From the NCBI RefSeq assembly GCF_018986435.1, contig NZ_JAHMIN010000009.1, forward strand, positions 25,962-89,961: a stretch of 64,000 nucleotides of DNA, in the 5' to 3' direction. The DNA is from Hahella sp. HN01 (GTDB lineage: Bacteria; Pseudomonadota; Gammaproteobacteria; Pseudomonadales; Oleiphilaceae). The first letter of the stretch is position 1. Each line of letters begins with the position of its first letter. Under the pieces are notes generated by a model, which was not told the origin of the DNA, ran no database searches, and saw only the letters and a program-made list of their open reading frames with translations. The position numbers and the translations under genes were made by a program. Below, in pieces: positions 21,744-29,407 of this stretch.

Positions 21744-22643
21744 TCAATGCGTGCGCTCGATCATGAAGCTGGCAAGATCCTGTAAGCGGGAGTTCTGCAA
21801 TCCCAGCGCCTGCAGCTGCGCGAGGGCTTCGTCATACAACTGGCGCGCTTTCAGTTTCGCCGGTTCAAGGCCCAACAGAGACGTGTACGTGGGTTTGTTA
21901 CGCTCCGCGTCTTTCCCAGCGGTTTTGCCCAATACGCTGGTGTCGCTTTCCACGTCGATGATGTCGTCACGAACCTGGAACGCCAAGCCAATGGCCTGCG
22001 CGAAGCGGCGTAAGCCTTCAATGGTTTCAGCGTCAGCCCGACCGCTGGACAGTGCGCCCAATACGATGCTCGCCTCTATCAACGCGCCGGTTTTTTCCAG
22101 GTGCATGCGCTCCAACTCTTCGAGCTTGAGCGTATGGCCTTCTGAGTAGATATCGATGGCCTGTCCGCCGACCATTCCCAGATGTCCGCTGGCGCGGGCG
22201 AGTTCCCGCACCATTTGCAGCATGCTATCCGCGGATGCGCCAGAGGGCTCGGTGAGTGCGCTGAACGCCAGCGTTTGCAGGCCGTCGCCGACCAGGATGG
22301 CGGTGGCTTCGTCGAAAGCGATATGGCAGGTGGGTTTACCCCGGCGCAGAGAGTCGTCGTCCATGGCCGGTAAATCGTCATGCACTAGAGAGTAGGCGTG
22401 AATAAGCTCTACCGCGCAGCAGGCAGGCAACGCCTGTTGCAGGTCTCCCCCCAAAGCTTCGGTCGTAGCGAGCAATAATAAAGGACGCACGCGCTTGCCG
22501 CCGTTAAGCACGCAATAACGCATAGCCTCATTCAGCCTGGCCTTGGGGCCTTCCGGATTGGGGAGCAGGTTGGCTAGGGCTTGGTCGATCTGGGCGCGGT
22601 TACGCTGGAAAAAGTCGTCGAGAGAATCAGTCTTCGGCGTCAT
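21744..22643 (-). CDS. ispA: IspA, farnesyl diphosphate synthase (geranyltranstransferase)
   Basis: This short-chain trans-prenyltransferase makes farnesyl diphosphate. I chose the ATG at 22643 (MTPKTDSLDDFFQRN, 299 residues); the frame also allows a TTG three codons upstream. The first aspartate-rich motif is LVHDDLPAMDDD and the second is FQVRDDIIDVE. The gene overlaps the xseB 3' end by 17 bases, indicating coupled translation. Confidence 0.95.
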   Translation of the reverse strand: MTPKTDSLDDFFQRNRAQIDQALANLLPNPEGPKARLNEAMRYCVLNGGKRVRPLLLLATTEALGGDLQQALPACCAVELIHAYSLVHDDLPAMDDDSLRRGKPTCHIAFDEATAILVGDGLQTLAFSALTEPSGASADSMLQMVRELARASGHLGMVGGQAIDIYSEGHTLKLEELERMHLEKTGALIEASIVLGALSSGRADAETIEGLRRFAQAIGLAFQVRDDIIDVESDTSVLGKTAGKDAERNKPTYTSLLGLEPAKLKARQLYDEALAQLQALGLQNSRLQDLASFMIERTH

Positions 22644-22905
22644 TCTGGTCAAAAGGTTTGGTTAGCGGGGTTCCGCGCTCTTCAATTAACTGTTGAACCT
22701 TTTGTTCCGCAGTCTGCAAGGCGGTTTGGCAGTGGCGAGTAAGTTGGACGCCTTCTTCAAAAGCGACCAAAGCCTCTTCCAGTTTAAGATCGCCTTGCTC
22801 CAGCTTTCTCACCAGTACTTCCAGACGTTGTAATGCGTCTTCGAAATCGGGCGTTGAGCCGCTGGTGGCGGGGCTTACATCAGGGTTGGCGTTTTTTTCA
22901 GTCAT
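22627..22905 (-). CDS. xseB: XseB, exodeoxyribonuclease VII small subunit
   Basis: The 92-residue product contains the typical XseB core: FEDALQRLEVLVRKLEQGDLKLEEALVAFEEGVQL split over two helices, ending QKVQQLIEE. It binds several copies per XseA large subunit. The first gene of xseB-ispA-dxs. The N-terminal 20 residues are a non-conserved extension. Confidence 0.94.
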   Translation of the reverse strand: MTEKNANPDVSPATSGSTPDFEDALQRLEVLVRKLEQGDLKLEEALVAFEEGVQLTRHCQTALQTAEQKVQQLIEERGTPLTKPFDQNDAED

Positions 22906-23151
22906 GGTGTTCTTATGCCGGGTTTTTGCGCAGAGCCACCCTACCTGAGAGCGTCGCCAGGGTCAATCGGTCGCCGTTAAAATTCAGTCGCGCCGGGCTT
23001 TGCAGGCGTTCGTTTCAACAAACTAACACCCGGATAAGTCAGCAGTTTTTAAATTCCCTGTCTATACTTTGGGGAAGCCCGGCGCGGCCTGTTCCAGCGC
23101 TGGGCTTCCTCTGGGTTTATTCTGTACTGTCCACCCGTAAAGGAGCGCTTT
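22906..23151. promoter_or_regulatory. Divergent xseB/pomA spacer with a strong hairpin
   Basis: A 246-base region separates xseB (-) from pomA (+). At 23073-23109 GGAAGCCC-G-GCGC pairs with GCGC-T-GGGCTTCC: 13 base pairs including one G-T wobble, loop of 11 bases. A TATACT at 23063-23068 is a possible -10 box, which would place the hairpin at the very 5' end of the pomA transcript; no good -35 is seen. Confidence 0.45.
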
Positions 23152-23910
23152 GTGGATTTAGCTACGCTTTTGGGCCTCATCGGCGGTTTCGCGATCGTGA
23201 CGATGGCGATGATGTTAGGCGGCTCAATTGGAATGTTTGTTGATGTGCCGTCGCTTCTCATTGTATTTGGCGGCACGCTATTAGTTGTTCTGATGAAGTT
23301 TTCGCTTGGTCAATTCCTTAGCGCGGGCAAGGTGGCGGCCAAGGCTTTTATGTTCAAGCTGGATAAGCCCGAAGAATTGATCGAGCAGGTCGTGGAACTG
23401 GCGGACGCCGCCAGAAAAGGCGGTTTGCTCTCTCTGGAAGGTAAGGAAATTCCCAACGCGTTTCTCTCCAAAGGCATTCAACTGCTGATAGACGGTCACG
23501 ATGGCGATGTGGTGAAAGCGTTGCTGACTAAAGATCGTAATCTTACCGTGGACCGGCATAAGCAAGGCTCTTCCGTATTCACCTCCATGGGGGATGTGGC
23601 TCCGGCGATGGGAATGATCGGCACACTGGTGGGGTTGGTGGCGATGTTGTCCAACATGGATGACCCTAAGTCTATCGGGCCAGCGATGGCTGTTGCGCTA
23701 CTCACAACGCTATATGGCGCCATGCTGGCGAATATGGTGGCGATTCCAGTTGCGGATAAATTGAAATTGAGAATGGGGGAGGAAGAGCAGATCAAGTCCA
23801 TGATCATCGACGCTCTGTTGGCGATTCAGGCGGGGCAGAACCCGCGCGTGATTGAGACCATGCTGCGCACCTATCTGCCTGAAGGTAAACGTCAGACTGA
23901 AGAAGCCTGA
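23152..23910 (+). CDS. pomA: PomA, sodium-type flagellar stator (MotA family)
   Basis: PomA and PomB form the ion-conducting stator of the polar flagellar motor. The 252-residue protein starts with GTG (AGGAG nine bases upstream) and has four membrane segments (about 4-26, 33-50, 147-168, 180-200). A large cytoplasmic loop lies between the second and third. The N-terminus (MDLATLLGLIGGF, then GGSIGMFVDV) closely resembles Vibrio PomA rather than E. coli MotA, so sodium use is likely. pomB follows after 14 bases. Confidence 0.93.
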   Translation: MDLATLLGLIGGFAIVTMAMMLGGSIGMFVDVPSLLIVFGGTLLVVLMKFSLGQFLSAGKVAAKAFMFKLDKPEELIEQVVELADAARKGGLLSLEGKEIPNAFLSKGIQLLIDGHDGDVVKALLTKDRNLTVDRHKQGSSVFTSMGDVAPAMGMIGTLVGLVAMLSNMDDPKSIGPAMAVALLTTLYGAMLANMVAIPVADKLKLRMGEEEQIKSMIIDALLAIQAGQNPRVIETMLRTYLPEGKRQTEEA

Positions 23911-23924
23911 CGGGAGTTGCGCCA

Positions 23925-24905
23925 ATGAGTGACGAAGAAGAGCAAAAGTGCGAATGTCCTCCCGGGCTGCCTGCCTGGATGGCGACTTTCGCCGATTTGA
24001 TGTCCTTGCTGATGTGTTTCTTTGTGCTGCTGCTGTCTTTTTCGGAGATGGATGCGCTCAAGTTCAAACGTCTGGCCGGCTCCATGCGGGAGGCCTTCGG
24101 CGTGCAGGCTGTCGTCAATGTGGACAATATTCCCAAAGGCACCAGCATCATCGCCCAGGAGTTCAGCCCCGGTAAGCCTGACCCAACGCCGCTGCAGACC
24201 ATCATGCAGCAAACCCAGATGGAACTGCCTAACCTGGAGCAGCTCTGCGAGCAGCAGGTGGCTGACGCCTTGAAGGAAGAGTGTCCCAAGATAAAAGGGG
24301 AAGAGCTCAGCGACATTGTGCTGGAAAAGATCAAGATGTTGGTGGAGGAGACGGAGAACGACGCCATTACATTGGCTTCCGCTTTGGAGGCGGAGGTTCG
24401 CAACAATCAGGTTGAAGTGGAGACCCGGGGACGTAAGATTGTCATCCGTGTGCAGGAGAAAGGCTCGTTTAACAGCGGCTCCGCGAATTTGAATCCAGAG
24501 TTTTATCCGGTGATAGACAAGCTGGTGGAACTGCTCAAGTCCATGGATGGCACTATCGCGGTGGAAGGGCATTCGGACAGTATTCCCATTCATACCGCCC
24601 GGTTTCGCTCCAATTGGGATCTCTCCGCCGCACGGGCGCTGGAAGTAGCCCATGCGTTGTTTGAGTCGGGAGAGCTGGACCCCTCCCGCTTCAGCGTCGC
24701 CGGTTATGCAGACACGAAACCTCTGGCGCCGAATGACTCGGCGGAAAACCGCGCTCGCAACCGACGGGTGGAAATTATTCTGCAACAGCCTCTGGATGCT
24801 GAGACCAAGAAAGAAATCCAGAAGGCGAGAGATGTCGCCCCAGGCATTTTGCCCAGCGATCAATCGGAAGAGTGGCAGGGCTTGGCTCCGGACGAAATAT
24901 TCTGA
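23925..24905 (+). CDS. pomB: PomB, flagellar stator with peptidoglycan-binding OmpA domain
   Basis: The 326-residue partner of PomA has a cytoplasmic N-terminus, one membrane helix containing the ion-carrying aspartate (D24 in PAWMATFADLMSLLM), a periplasmic plug/linker and a C-terminal OmpA-like domain (about 160-290, with VEGHSDSIPI and NRARNRRVEIIL). D24 occupies the same position as in Vibrio PomB. The C-terminal tail after about 290 is non-conserved. Confidence 0.93.
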   Translation: MSDEEEQKCECPPGLPAWMATFADLMSLLMCFFVLLLSFSEMDALKFKRLAGSMREAFGVQAVVNVDNIPKGTSIIAQEFSPGKPDPTPLQTIMQQTQMELPNLEQLCEQQVADALKEECPKIKGEELSDIVLEKIKMLVEETENDAITLASALEAEVRNNQVEVETRGRKIVIRVQEKGSFNSGSANLNPEFYPVIDKLVELLKSMDGTIAVEGHSDSIPIHTARFRSNWDLSAARALEVAHALFESGELDPSRFSVAGYADTKPLAPNDSAENRARNRRVEIILQQPLDAETKKEIQKARDVAPGILPSDQSEEWQGLAPDEIF

Positions 24906-25027
24906 TCTGGCTGATAGTTGAGCGGTTCGCTATAGATTGGGTGAGAGCGTATAAATAGAGAGACGTAATGGGAGCAAAAAGCAGGACGCGCATGAGAGTA
25001 TTGACGTATGAGCGCGGGTGAGAATCT

Positions 25028-25615
25028 ATGTCTGAGTTAGATGAAAGACGTCGCTTCTTTCGCATTAGCGATACAGTAGGTTTGGCGTATCGGGTGTTGC
25101 AGCGCGGAGAGGCGACGGAGAAAGAGTCATCGGAATCCCACGTAAGTTCGGCCTCTTTGTTGACGCTGGAGAATGATATCTCCAAAGCGCTGGAGAGCAT
25201 GCGGGCGGCGAACGCCGGGTTGGCTCATATGCTTGAGTTGTTCAACCGCAAGATCAACCTAGCGCTGACCCTGGAAAACCGCAGTGACGGCGTATGGTCG
25301 GAGCCCCGACGGGCCAAGCGGGTCAATCTCAGCGCCTGTGGCATCGCTTTTCCGGTGGACGATCATCTGGATGTCGGCGTGACGCTGCAACTGCACATGA
25401 TCTTATATCCCAGCAATATCTCCATGTCCCTGCGTGCGCTCGTTATTGCCTGCGACAAGCCCAGAGCTGACGACGAGGACAAAGATGGCTTTGTCCTGCG
25501 GGCGGACTTCACGGACATTGAAGAACAGAATCAGGAAATCCTGATTCAGCATGTCCTTAAGTGTCAGACCCGTCAGTTGCGGGAGCGGCGAGAGGAGAAG
25601 GAAAAGAAAGGCTGA
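25028..25615 (+). CDS. PilZ-domain protein (likely cyclic di-GMP effector)
   Basis: The 195-residue cytoplasmic protein has the two PilZ binding elements: an arginine motif in ERRRFFRI (R8-x3-R12) and NLSACG (N100-x-S102-x2-G105). About 85 residues lie between them, much more than in a plain PilZ domain, and the insert is predicted helical (SLLTLENDISKALESMRAANAGLAHMLELFN). Location behind pomA-pomB suggests a link to motility, as for YcgR-type flagellar brakes; that role is inference. The 3' end overlaps the convergent NRDE gene by 59 bases. Confidence 0.75.
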   Translation: MSELDERRRFFRISDTVGLAYRVLQRGEATEKESSESHVSSASLLTLENDISKALESMRAANAGLAHMLELFNRKINLALTLENRSDGVWSEPRRAKRVNLSACGIAFPVDDHLDVGVTLQLHMILYPSNISMSLRALVIACDKPRADDEDKDGFVLRADFTDIEEQNQEILIQHVLKCQTRQLRERREEKEKKG

Positions 25616-26345
25616 CTTCGCTCTGGTATACGCCCTTCTCAAACGTCTTTTCCCACATCTGCGTAACGCCGTTTGCATCATGCAGCAACAGCGTACTGCT
25701 GCGGGTGCCGTAATCATTCGAGGTAATAAAGGCGGAGGACAGCAACCGCTCCACCTCAACACCAACTCCAGTATCCGGCAACAGATAGTCCGGCGCGGCG
25801 GCGTCATCCGCCAGTAACGTCCAGAGTTCATCCTGACTAGGTCCATTGATCGCAGAAGCGAATCGGCGCTTGCCGGCGGTTAACTTGGGCCAGGGCGTAT
25901 TCAAAAATCCGTTGCTCAAACCGTATACGCCTGGCGTTAAACGCTGATATTGAGGCTCCTTGCGATTGCTGAAATAAGCCAGGGTGGAGCCAGCGAGCAT
26001 CATCAAGTTGAAACCGCCATAGGAGTGACTGGTCGGCTCCAGGGCGGCGGCGAAATCGTCCACTGACAATTCCGACTCCAGGAAGCTTCTGACCAGAGCG
26101 CCTCTAGAAAGCTGCGCCGCTTCGCGGGGGCCGGAGCGGTGATTGGTGATGGCGGCGAATCGGCCGTTGGTGGTTGCGCCCATCCAGGTTCCTCCTTCCT
26201 GCAAATCGCGTCCGGCGTAAATGCGCGGGCGCTCAGGCCATTGCGTGAGAGGCTGGGTGGGGCGGGCGTAGAACTCGTCGCGATTGGCGGCGACGATCAG
26301 CGGAAACCGGGGATTCGCTTGGTAAGCGACAAATAGTAGGCACAT
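25557..26345 (-). CDS. NRDE family protein (TANGO2-like)
   Basis: The 262-residue protein begins MCLLFVAYQANPRFPLIVAANRDEFYARP, containing the Asn-Arg-Asp-Glu motif (21-24) that names the family and a cysteine at position 2 that could become an N-terminal nucleophile as in NTN hydrolases. Family members are widespread; biochemical function is unsettled. Its last 59 bases are antisense to the end of the PilZ gene, and both frames are intact. Confidence 0.85.
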   Translation of the reverse strand: MCLLFVAYQANPRFPLIVAANRDEFYARPTQPLTQWPERPRIYAGRDLQEGGTWMGATTNGRFAAITNHRSGPREAAQLSRGALVRSFLESELSVDDFAAALEPTSHSYGGFNLMMLAGSTLAYFSNRKEPQYQRLTPGVYGLSNGFLNTPWPKLTAGKRRFASAINGPSQDELWTLLADDAAAPDYLLPDTGVGVEVERLLSSAFITSNDYGTRSSTLLLHDANGVTQMWEKTFEKGVYQSEVSLSFPSPLAAPATDGSDT

Positions 26346-26461
26346 AGGCTTGCTCCCAGACGTGCGTGGAATTCGAAAAGCACAGAGTCCTTAATTTATG
26401 TATCATACCACCTTCTTTATACGGGGCTCCTGGCGGAGCGGCCTGATCCTATGGGGGCGAA

Positions 26462-27262
26462 ATGGTATTCCTGGCGTATTTGGCTTTGGGCGCGCTAGCG
26501 GGAGTGTTGGCCGGACTGTTCGGCATCGGCGGCGGATTGATTATTGTCCCTGCATTGATTTTCAGCTTCGAACTACAGAACGTGGCCCCAAGCGTCGCTA
26601 CGCATTTGGCCGTCGGCACATCCCTGGCGACAATTATTTTCACATCTATCAACTCGATCCGGGCGCATCATCAGAAGCAAGGGGTGAATTGGCGCGTGTT
26701 TCGTCCTATGGCGGTAGGACTGATGGTGGGCGCGGTATTGGGCGCGCAGACGGCCTCATTGATGCCCGCGGCGCAGTTGAAACTGGTCATCGGGATATTC
26801 GCTATCACTATCGGCGTGCAAATGGCGTTGGCGTTGAAGCCCAAACCCCATAGGAGCCTGCCTGGCGACGGTGTATTGGCAGGCGTTGGCGGCGGCATCG
26901 GCTGGGCGTCCGCCATATTCGGCATTGGCGGCGGCTCCCTGTCGGTGCCTTATCTGACATGGTGTAACGTGCGCATGCAACAGGCAGTGGGCACCTCAGC
27001 CGCTTGCGGGTTGCCGATCGCGCTCATGGGCGCCGTTACAAATATCTGGGAAGGATGGAGCGAAGCGTCGCTGCCGGAATATAGTCTGGGGTTCATCTAT
27101 CTGCCGGCTTTGGCGGGGATCGCGATCACCAGCATGCCCTTCGCGAGCCTGGGCGCTAAATTGGCTCACCGTCTGCCTGGAGACGTGCTTAAACGAATTT
27201 TCTCAGTGCTGCTGTTTGTTGTGGGCGGCCGGTTTCTATATCAAGCGTGGGGACAATTGTGA
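26462..27262 (+). CDS. TauE/SafE family membrane permease
   Basis: The 266-residue protein consists of about eight membrane helices in two repeated halves. Each half contains the family's glycine-rich signature ([16 protein letters not shown] near residue 15 and [16 protein letters not shown] near 155). Members export or import sulfite, sulfoacetate or other organic anions; the substrate cannot be told here. The gene ends in a GTGA overlap with lgt. Confidence 0.87.
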   Translation: MVFLAYLALGALAGVLAGLFGIGGGLIIVPALIFSFELQNVAPSVATHLAVGTSLATIIFTSINSIRAHHQKQGVNWRVFRPMAVGLMVGAVLGAQTASLMPAAQLKLVIGIFAITIGVQMALALKPKPHRSLPGDGVLAGVGGGIGWASAIFGIGGGSLSVPYLTWCNVRMQQAVGTSAACGLPIALMGAVTNIWEGWSEASLPEYSLGFIYLPALAGIAITSMPFASLGAKLAHRLPGDVLKRIFSVLLFVVGGRFLYQAWGQL

Positions 27263-28080
27263 CAGAACGTTGGTTTGACTATCCGAATATCGACCCGGTG
27301 GCTTTTTCCGTTGGGCCGCTGAGCGTGCATTGGTATGGCTTGATGTATCTGCTGGGCTTCGCCGCGGCCTGGATGCTGGGTAAGCACCGTTCGCATCAGC
27401 CGCATGCGCCTATGCAGGAGCAGCAAGTGGCGGACCTGATCTTCTGGTGCGCGCTTGGCGTCGTATTGGGCGGGCGTGTTGGCTATGTCATATTTTATAA
27501 CTTTGAACAGTTTCTGGATGATCCCATCTGGTTGTTTGAAGTCTGGACCGGCGGCATGTCATTCCACGGTGGACTGATTGGCGTGATTATCGCCATGTGG
27601 GCTTACGGTCGTTCACTGGGACTGTCTTTCTTTCAAGTGGCGGATTTTGTAGCGCCGCTGGTGCCAATCGGCTTGGGCGCAGGGCGCCTGGGCAACTTTA
27701 TTGGCGGCGAACTCTGGGGCAGGGCGTCTGATGTTCCCTGGGCCATGGTGTTTCCGCGCGACCCGACGCATCTGGCGCGCCATCCCTCGCAGCTCTATCA
27801 ATTCGCCCTGGAAGGCGTCGCCCTGTTTTTGATTCTATGGTTCTATTCCGCCAAACCCCGCCCGCGCATGACCGTCTCCGGCTTGTTCCTGCTGTGCTAC
27901 GGCTGCTTCCGCTTCCTGGTGGAGTTCGTGCGTGAGCCAGATGCTCAGCTGGGTTACCTTGCATGGGGCTGGCTGACCATGGGTCAGGTATTATCAACCC
28001 CGATGATTGTGATTGGGGTGGCTTTCATTATTTATGGCCGCACCGTTTATGGGGCGGAAGCAAAAGCGGCGCGGAGTTAG
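27259..28080 (+). CDS. lgt: Lgt, prolipoprotein diacylglyceryl transferase
   Basis: Lgt attaches diacylglycerol to the lipobox cysteine of prolipoproteins in the inner membrane. I chose the GTG at 27259, which overlaps the upstream stop (GTGA) and follows GTGGGGAC; a GTG four codons upstream is possible. The 273-residue protein has about seven membrane helices, the signature [18 protein letters not shown], and [12 protein letters not shown]. The lgt-thyA-folA order is conserved. Confidence 0.95.
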   Translation: MTERWFDYPNIDPVAFSVGPLSVHWYGLMYLLGFAAAWMLGKHRSHQPHAPMQEQQVADLIFWCALGVVLGGRVGYVIFYNFEQFLDDPIWLFEVWTGGMSFHGGLIGVIIAMWAYGRSLGLSFFQVADFVAPLVPIGLGAGRLGNFIGGELWGRASDVPWAMVFPRDPTHLARHPSQLYQFALEGVALFLILWFYSAKPRPRMTVSGLFLLCYGCFRFLVEFVREPDAQLGYLAWGWLTMGQVLSTPMIVIGVAFIIYGRTVYGAEAKAARS

Positions 28081-28090
28081 TAGACGTCAT

Positions 28091-28885
28091 ATGAAACAGT
28101 ATCTCGACATGATGCGCCATGTGCGCGAGCAAGGGGCCGTAAAAACTGACCGCACTGGCACCGGCACCCGTAGCGTATTCGGTTATCAGATGCGCTTCGA
28201 TTTGCAGCAGGGGTTTCCCCTGGTGACCACCAAGAAGCTGCATTTGCGTTCGATCATTTATGAATTGCTGTGGTTTCTGAACGGCGACACTAATGTCAAG
28301 TACCTGAAAGACAATGGCGTCAGCATCTGGGACGAGTGGGCGGATGAAAGCGGCGACTTAGGGCCTGTTTATGGCTATCAGTGGCGCAGCTGGCCGGCGC
28401 CGAATGGTGAGCATATCGATCAGATTTCCAATGTGCTGGCGCAGATCAAAAACAATCCGGACTCCCGTCGTCATATGGTGGTGGCGTATAACCCTGCGTT
28501 TGTGGACCAAATGGCGCTGCCTCCCTGTCACGCCATGTTCCAGTTCTATGTGGCGGAAGGGCGTTTGTCCTGTCAGTTGTACCAGCGTAGCGCCGATATT
28601 TTCCTGGGCGTGCCTTTCAATATCGCCAGCTATGCATTGTTGACGCATATGTTTGCGCAGCAGTGCGACCTTGAGGTGGGAGATTTCATCTGGACCGGCG
28701 GCGATGTTCACCTGTACAACAATCATCTAAATCAGGCGGATGAGCAGTTAAACCGCGAACCGCGTCCGCTGCCGCAATTGCAGATTCGTCGCAAGCCGGC
28801 GTCGCTGTTTGAATATGAATTTGAAGACTTTGAGATTACGGGATACGACCCGCACCCTCATATTAAAGCGCCGGTAGCAGTGTAA
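28091..28885 (+). CDS. thyA: Thymidylate synthase ThyA
   Basis: ThyA methylates dUMP using methylene-tetrahydrofolate. The ATG at 28091 gives 264 residues, identical in length to E. coli ThyA; the frame is open further upstream inside lgt, but that part is not thyA. The catalytic cysteine is C146 in [12 protein letters not shown]. The substrate-site [10 protein letters not shown] and the C-terminal [10 protein letters not shown] are present. It precedes folA by 11 bases, pairing dTMP synthesis with dihydrofolate recycling. Confidence 0.97.
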   Translation: MKQYLDMMRHVREQGAVKTDRTGTGTRSVFGYQMRFDLQQGFPLVTTKKLHLRSIIYELLWFLNGDTNVKYLKDNGVSIWDEWADESGDLGPVYGYQWRSWPAPNGEHIDQISNVLAQIKNNPDSRRHMVVAYNPAFVDQMALPPCHAMFQFYVAEGRLSCQLYQRSADIFLGVPFNIASYALLTHMFAQQCDLEVGDFIWTGGDVHLYNNHLNQADEQLNREPRPLPQLQIRRKPASLFEYEFEDFEITGYDPHPHIKAPVAV

Positions 28886-28896
28886 GGAGCGAAGAT

Positions 28897-29394
28897 ATGA
28901 GCGCAGTTTTATCAATCGTTGTCGCCCGCGCCGAGAATGGCGCTATTGGCGTGGAAAATACGCTGCCCTGGCGTTTATCCAATGACCTGCAGTATTTCAA
29001 GCGGGTCACCATGGGTAAGCCCATTATTATGGGGCGCAAGACCTTTGATTCGATCGGGCGCCCCTTGCCGGGCCGAACCAATATCGTGGTGACGCGCAAT
29101 AAAGACTGGCGTCATGATGGCGTCAGCGTGGCGCATTCTCTGGAAGAGGCCGTATCTCTGGCGGGGCGGGAGCCCGTGGAGGAAGTCATGCTGATTGGCG
29201 GCGCCGAATTGTACCGGCAGGGACTGGCGGCGGCTCAGCGTGTTTACTTGACGGAGGTGAAGACCTCCGTGCAGGGCGATGCGTTCTTTCCAGAGCTTGA
29301 TCCCGCTGACTGGCGTGAAACTTCTCGCGAGTCGCACCCGTCGGATGAGAAAAATCAATATCCCCATGACTTTGTCGTCTTTGAGCGGTCATAA
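28897..29394 (+). CDS. folA: Dihydrofolate reductase FolA
   Basis: FolA reduces dihydrofolate produced by ThyA. The 165-residue protein shows the DHFR signature: SIVVARAENGAIGVENTLPWRLSNDLQYFK at the N-terminus, split by the NADPH segment MGRKTFDSIGRPLPGR, then VMLIGGAELYRQ. The acidic active-site residue is the aspartate in RLSNDLQ. RBS AAGGAG lies upstream. hrpB starts 13 bases later. Confidence 0.96.
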   Translation: MSAVLSIVVARAENGAIGVENTLPWRLSNDLQYFKRVTMGKPIIMGRKTFDSIGRPLPGRTNIVVTRNKDWRHDGVSVAHSLEEAVSLAGREPVEEVMLIGGAELYRQGLAAAQRVYLTEVKTSVQGDAFFPELDPADWRETSRESHPSDEKNQYPHDFVVFERS

Positions 29395-29407
29395 CGCCTC
29401 AGTCTCC

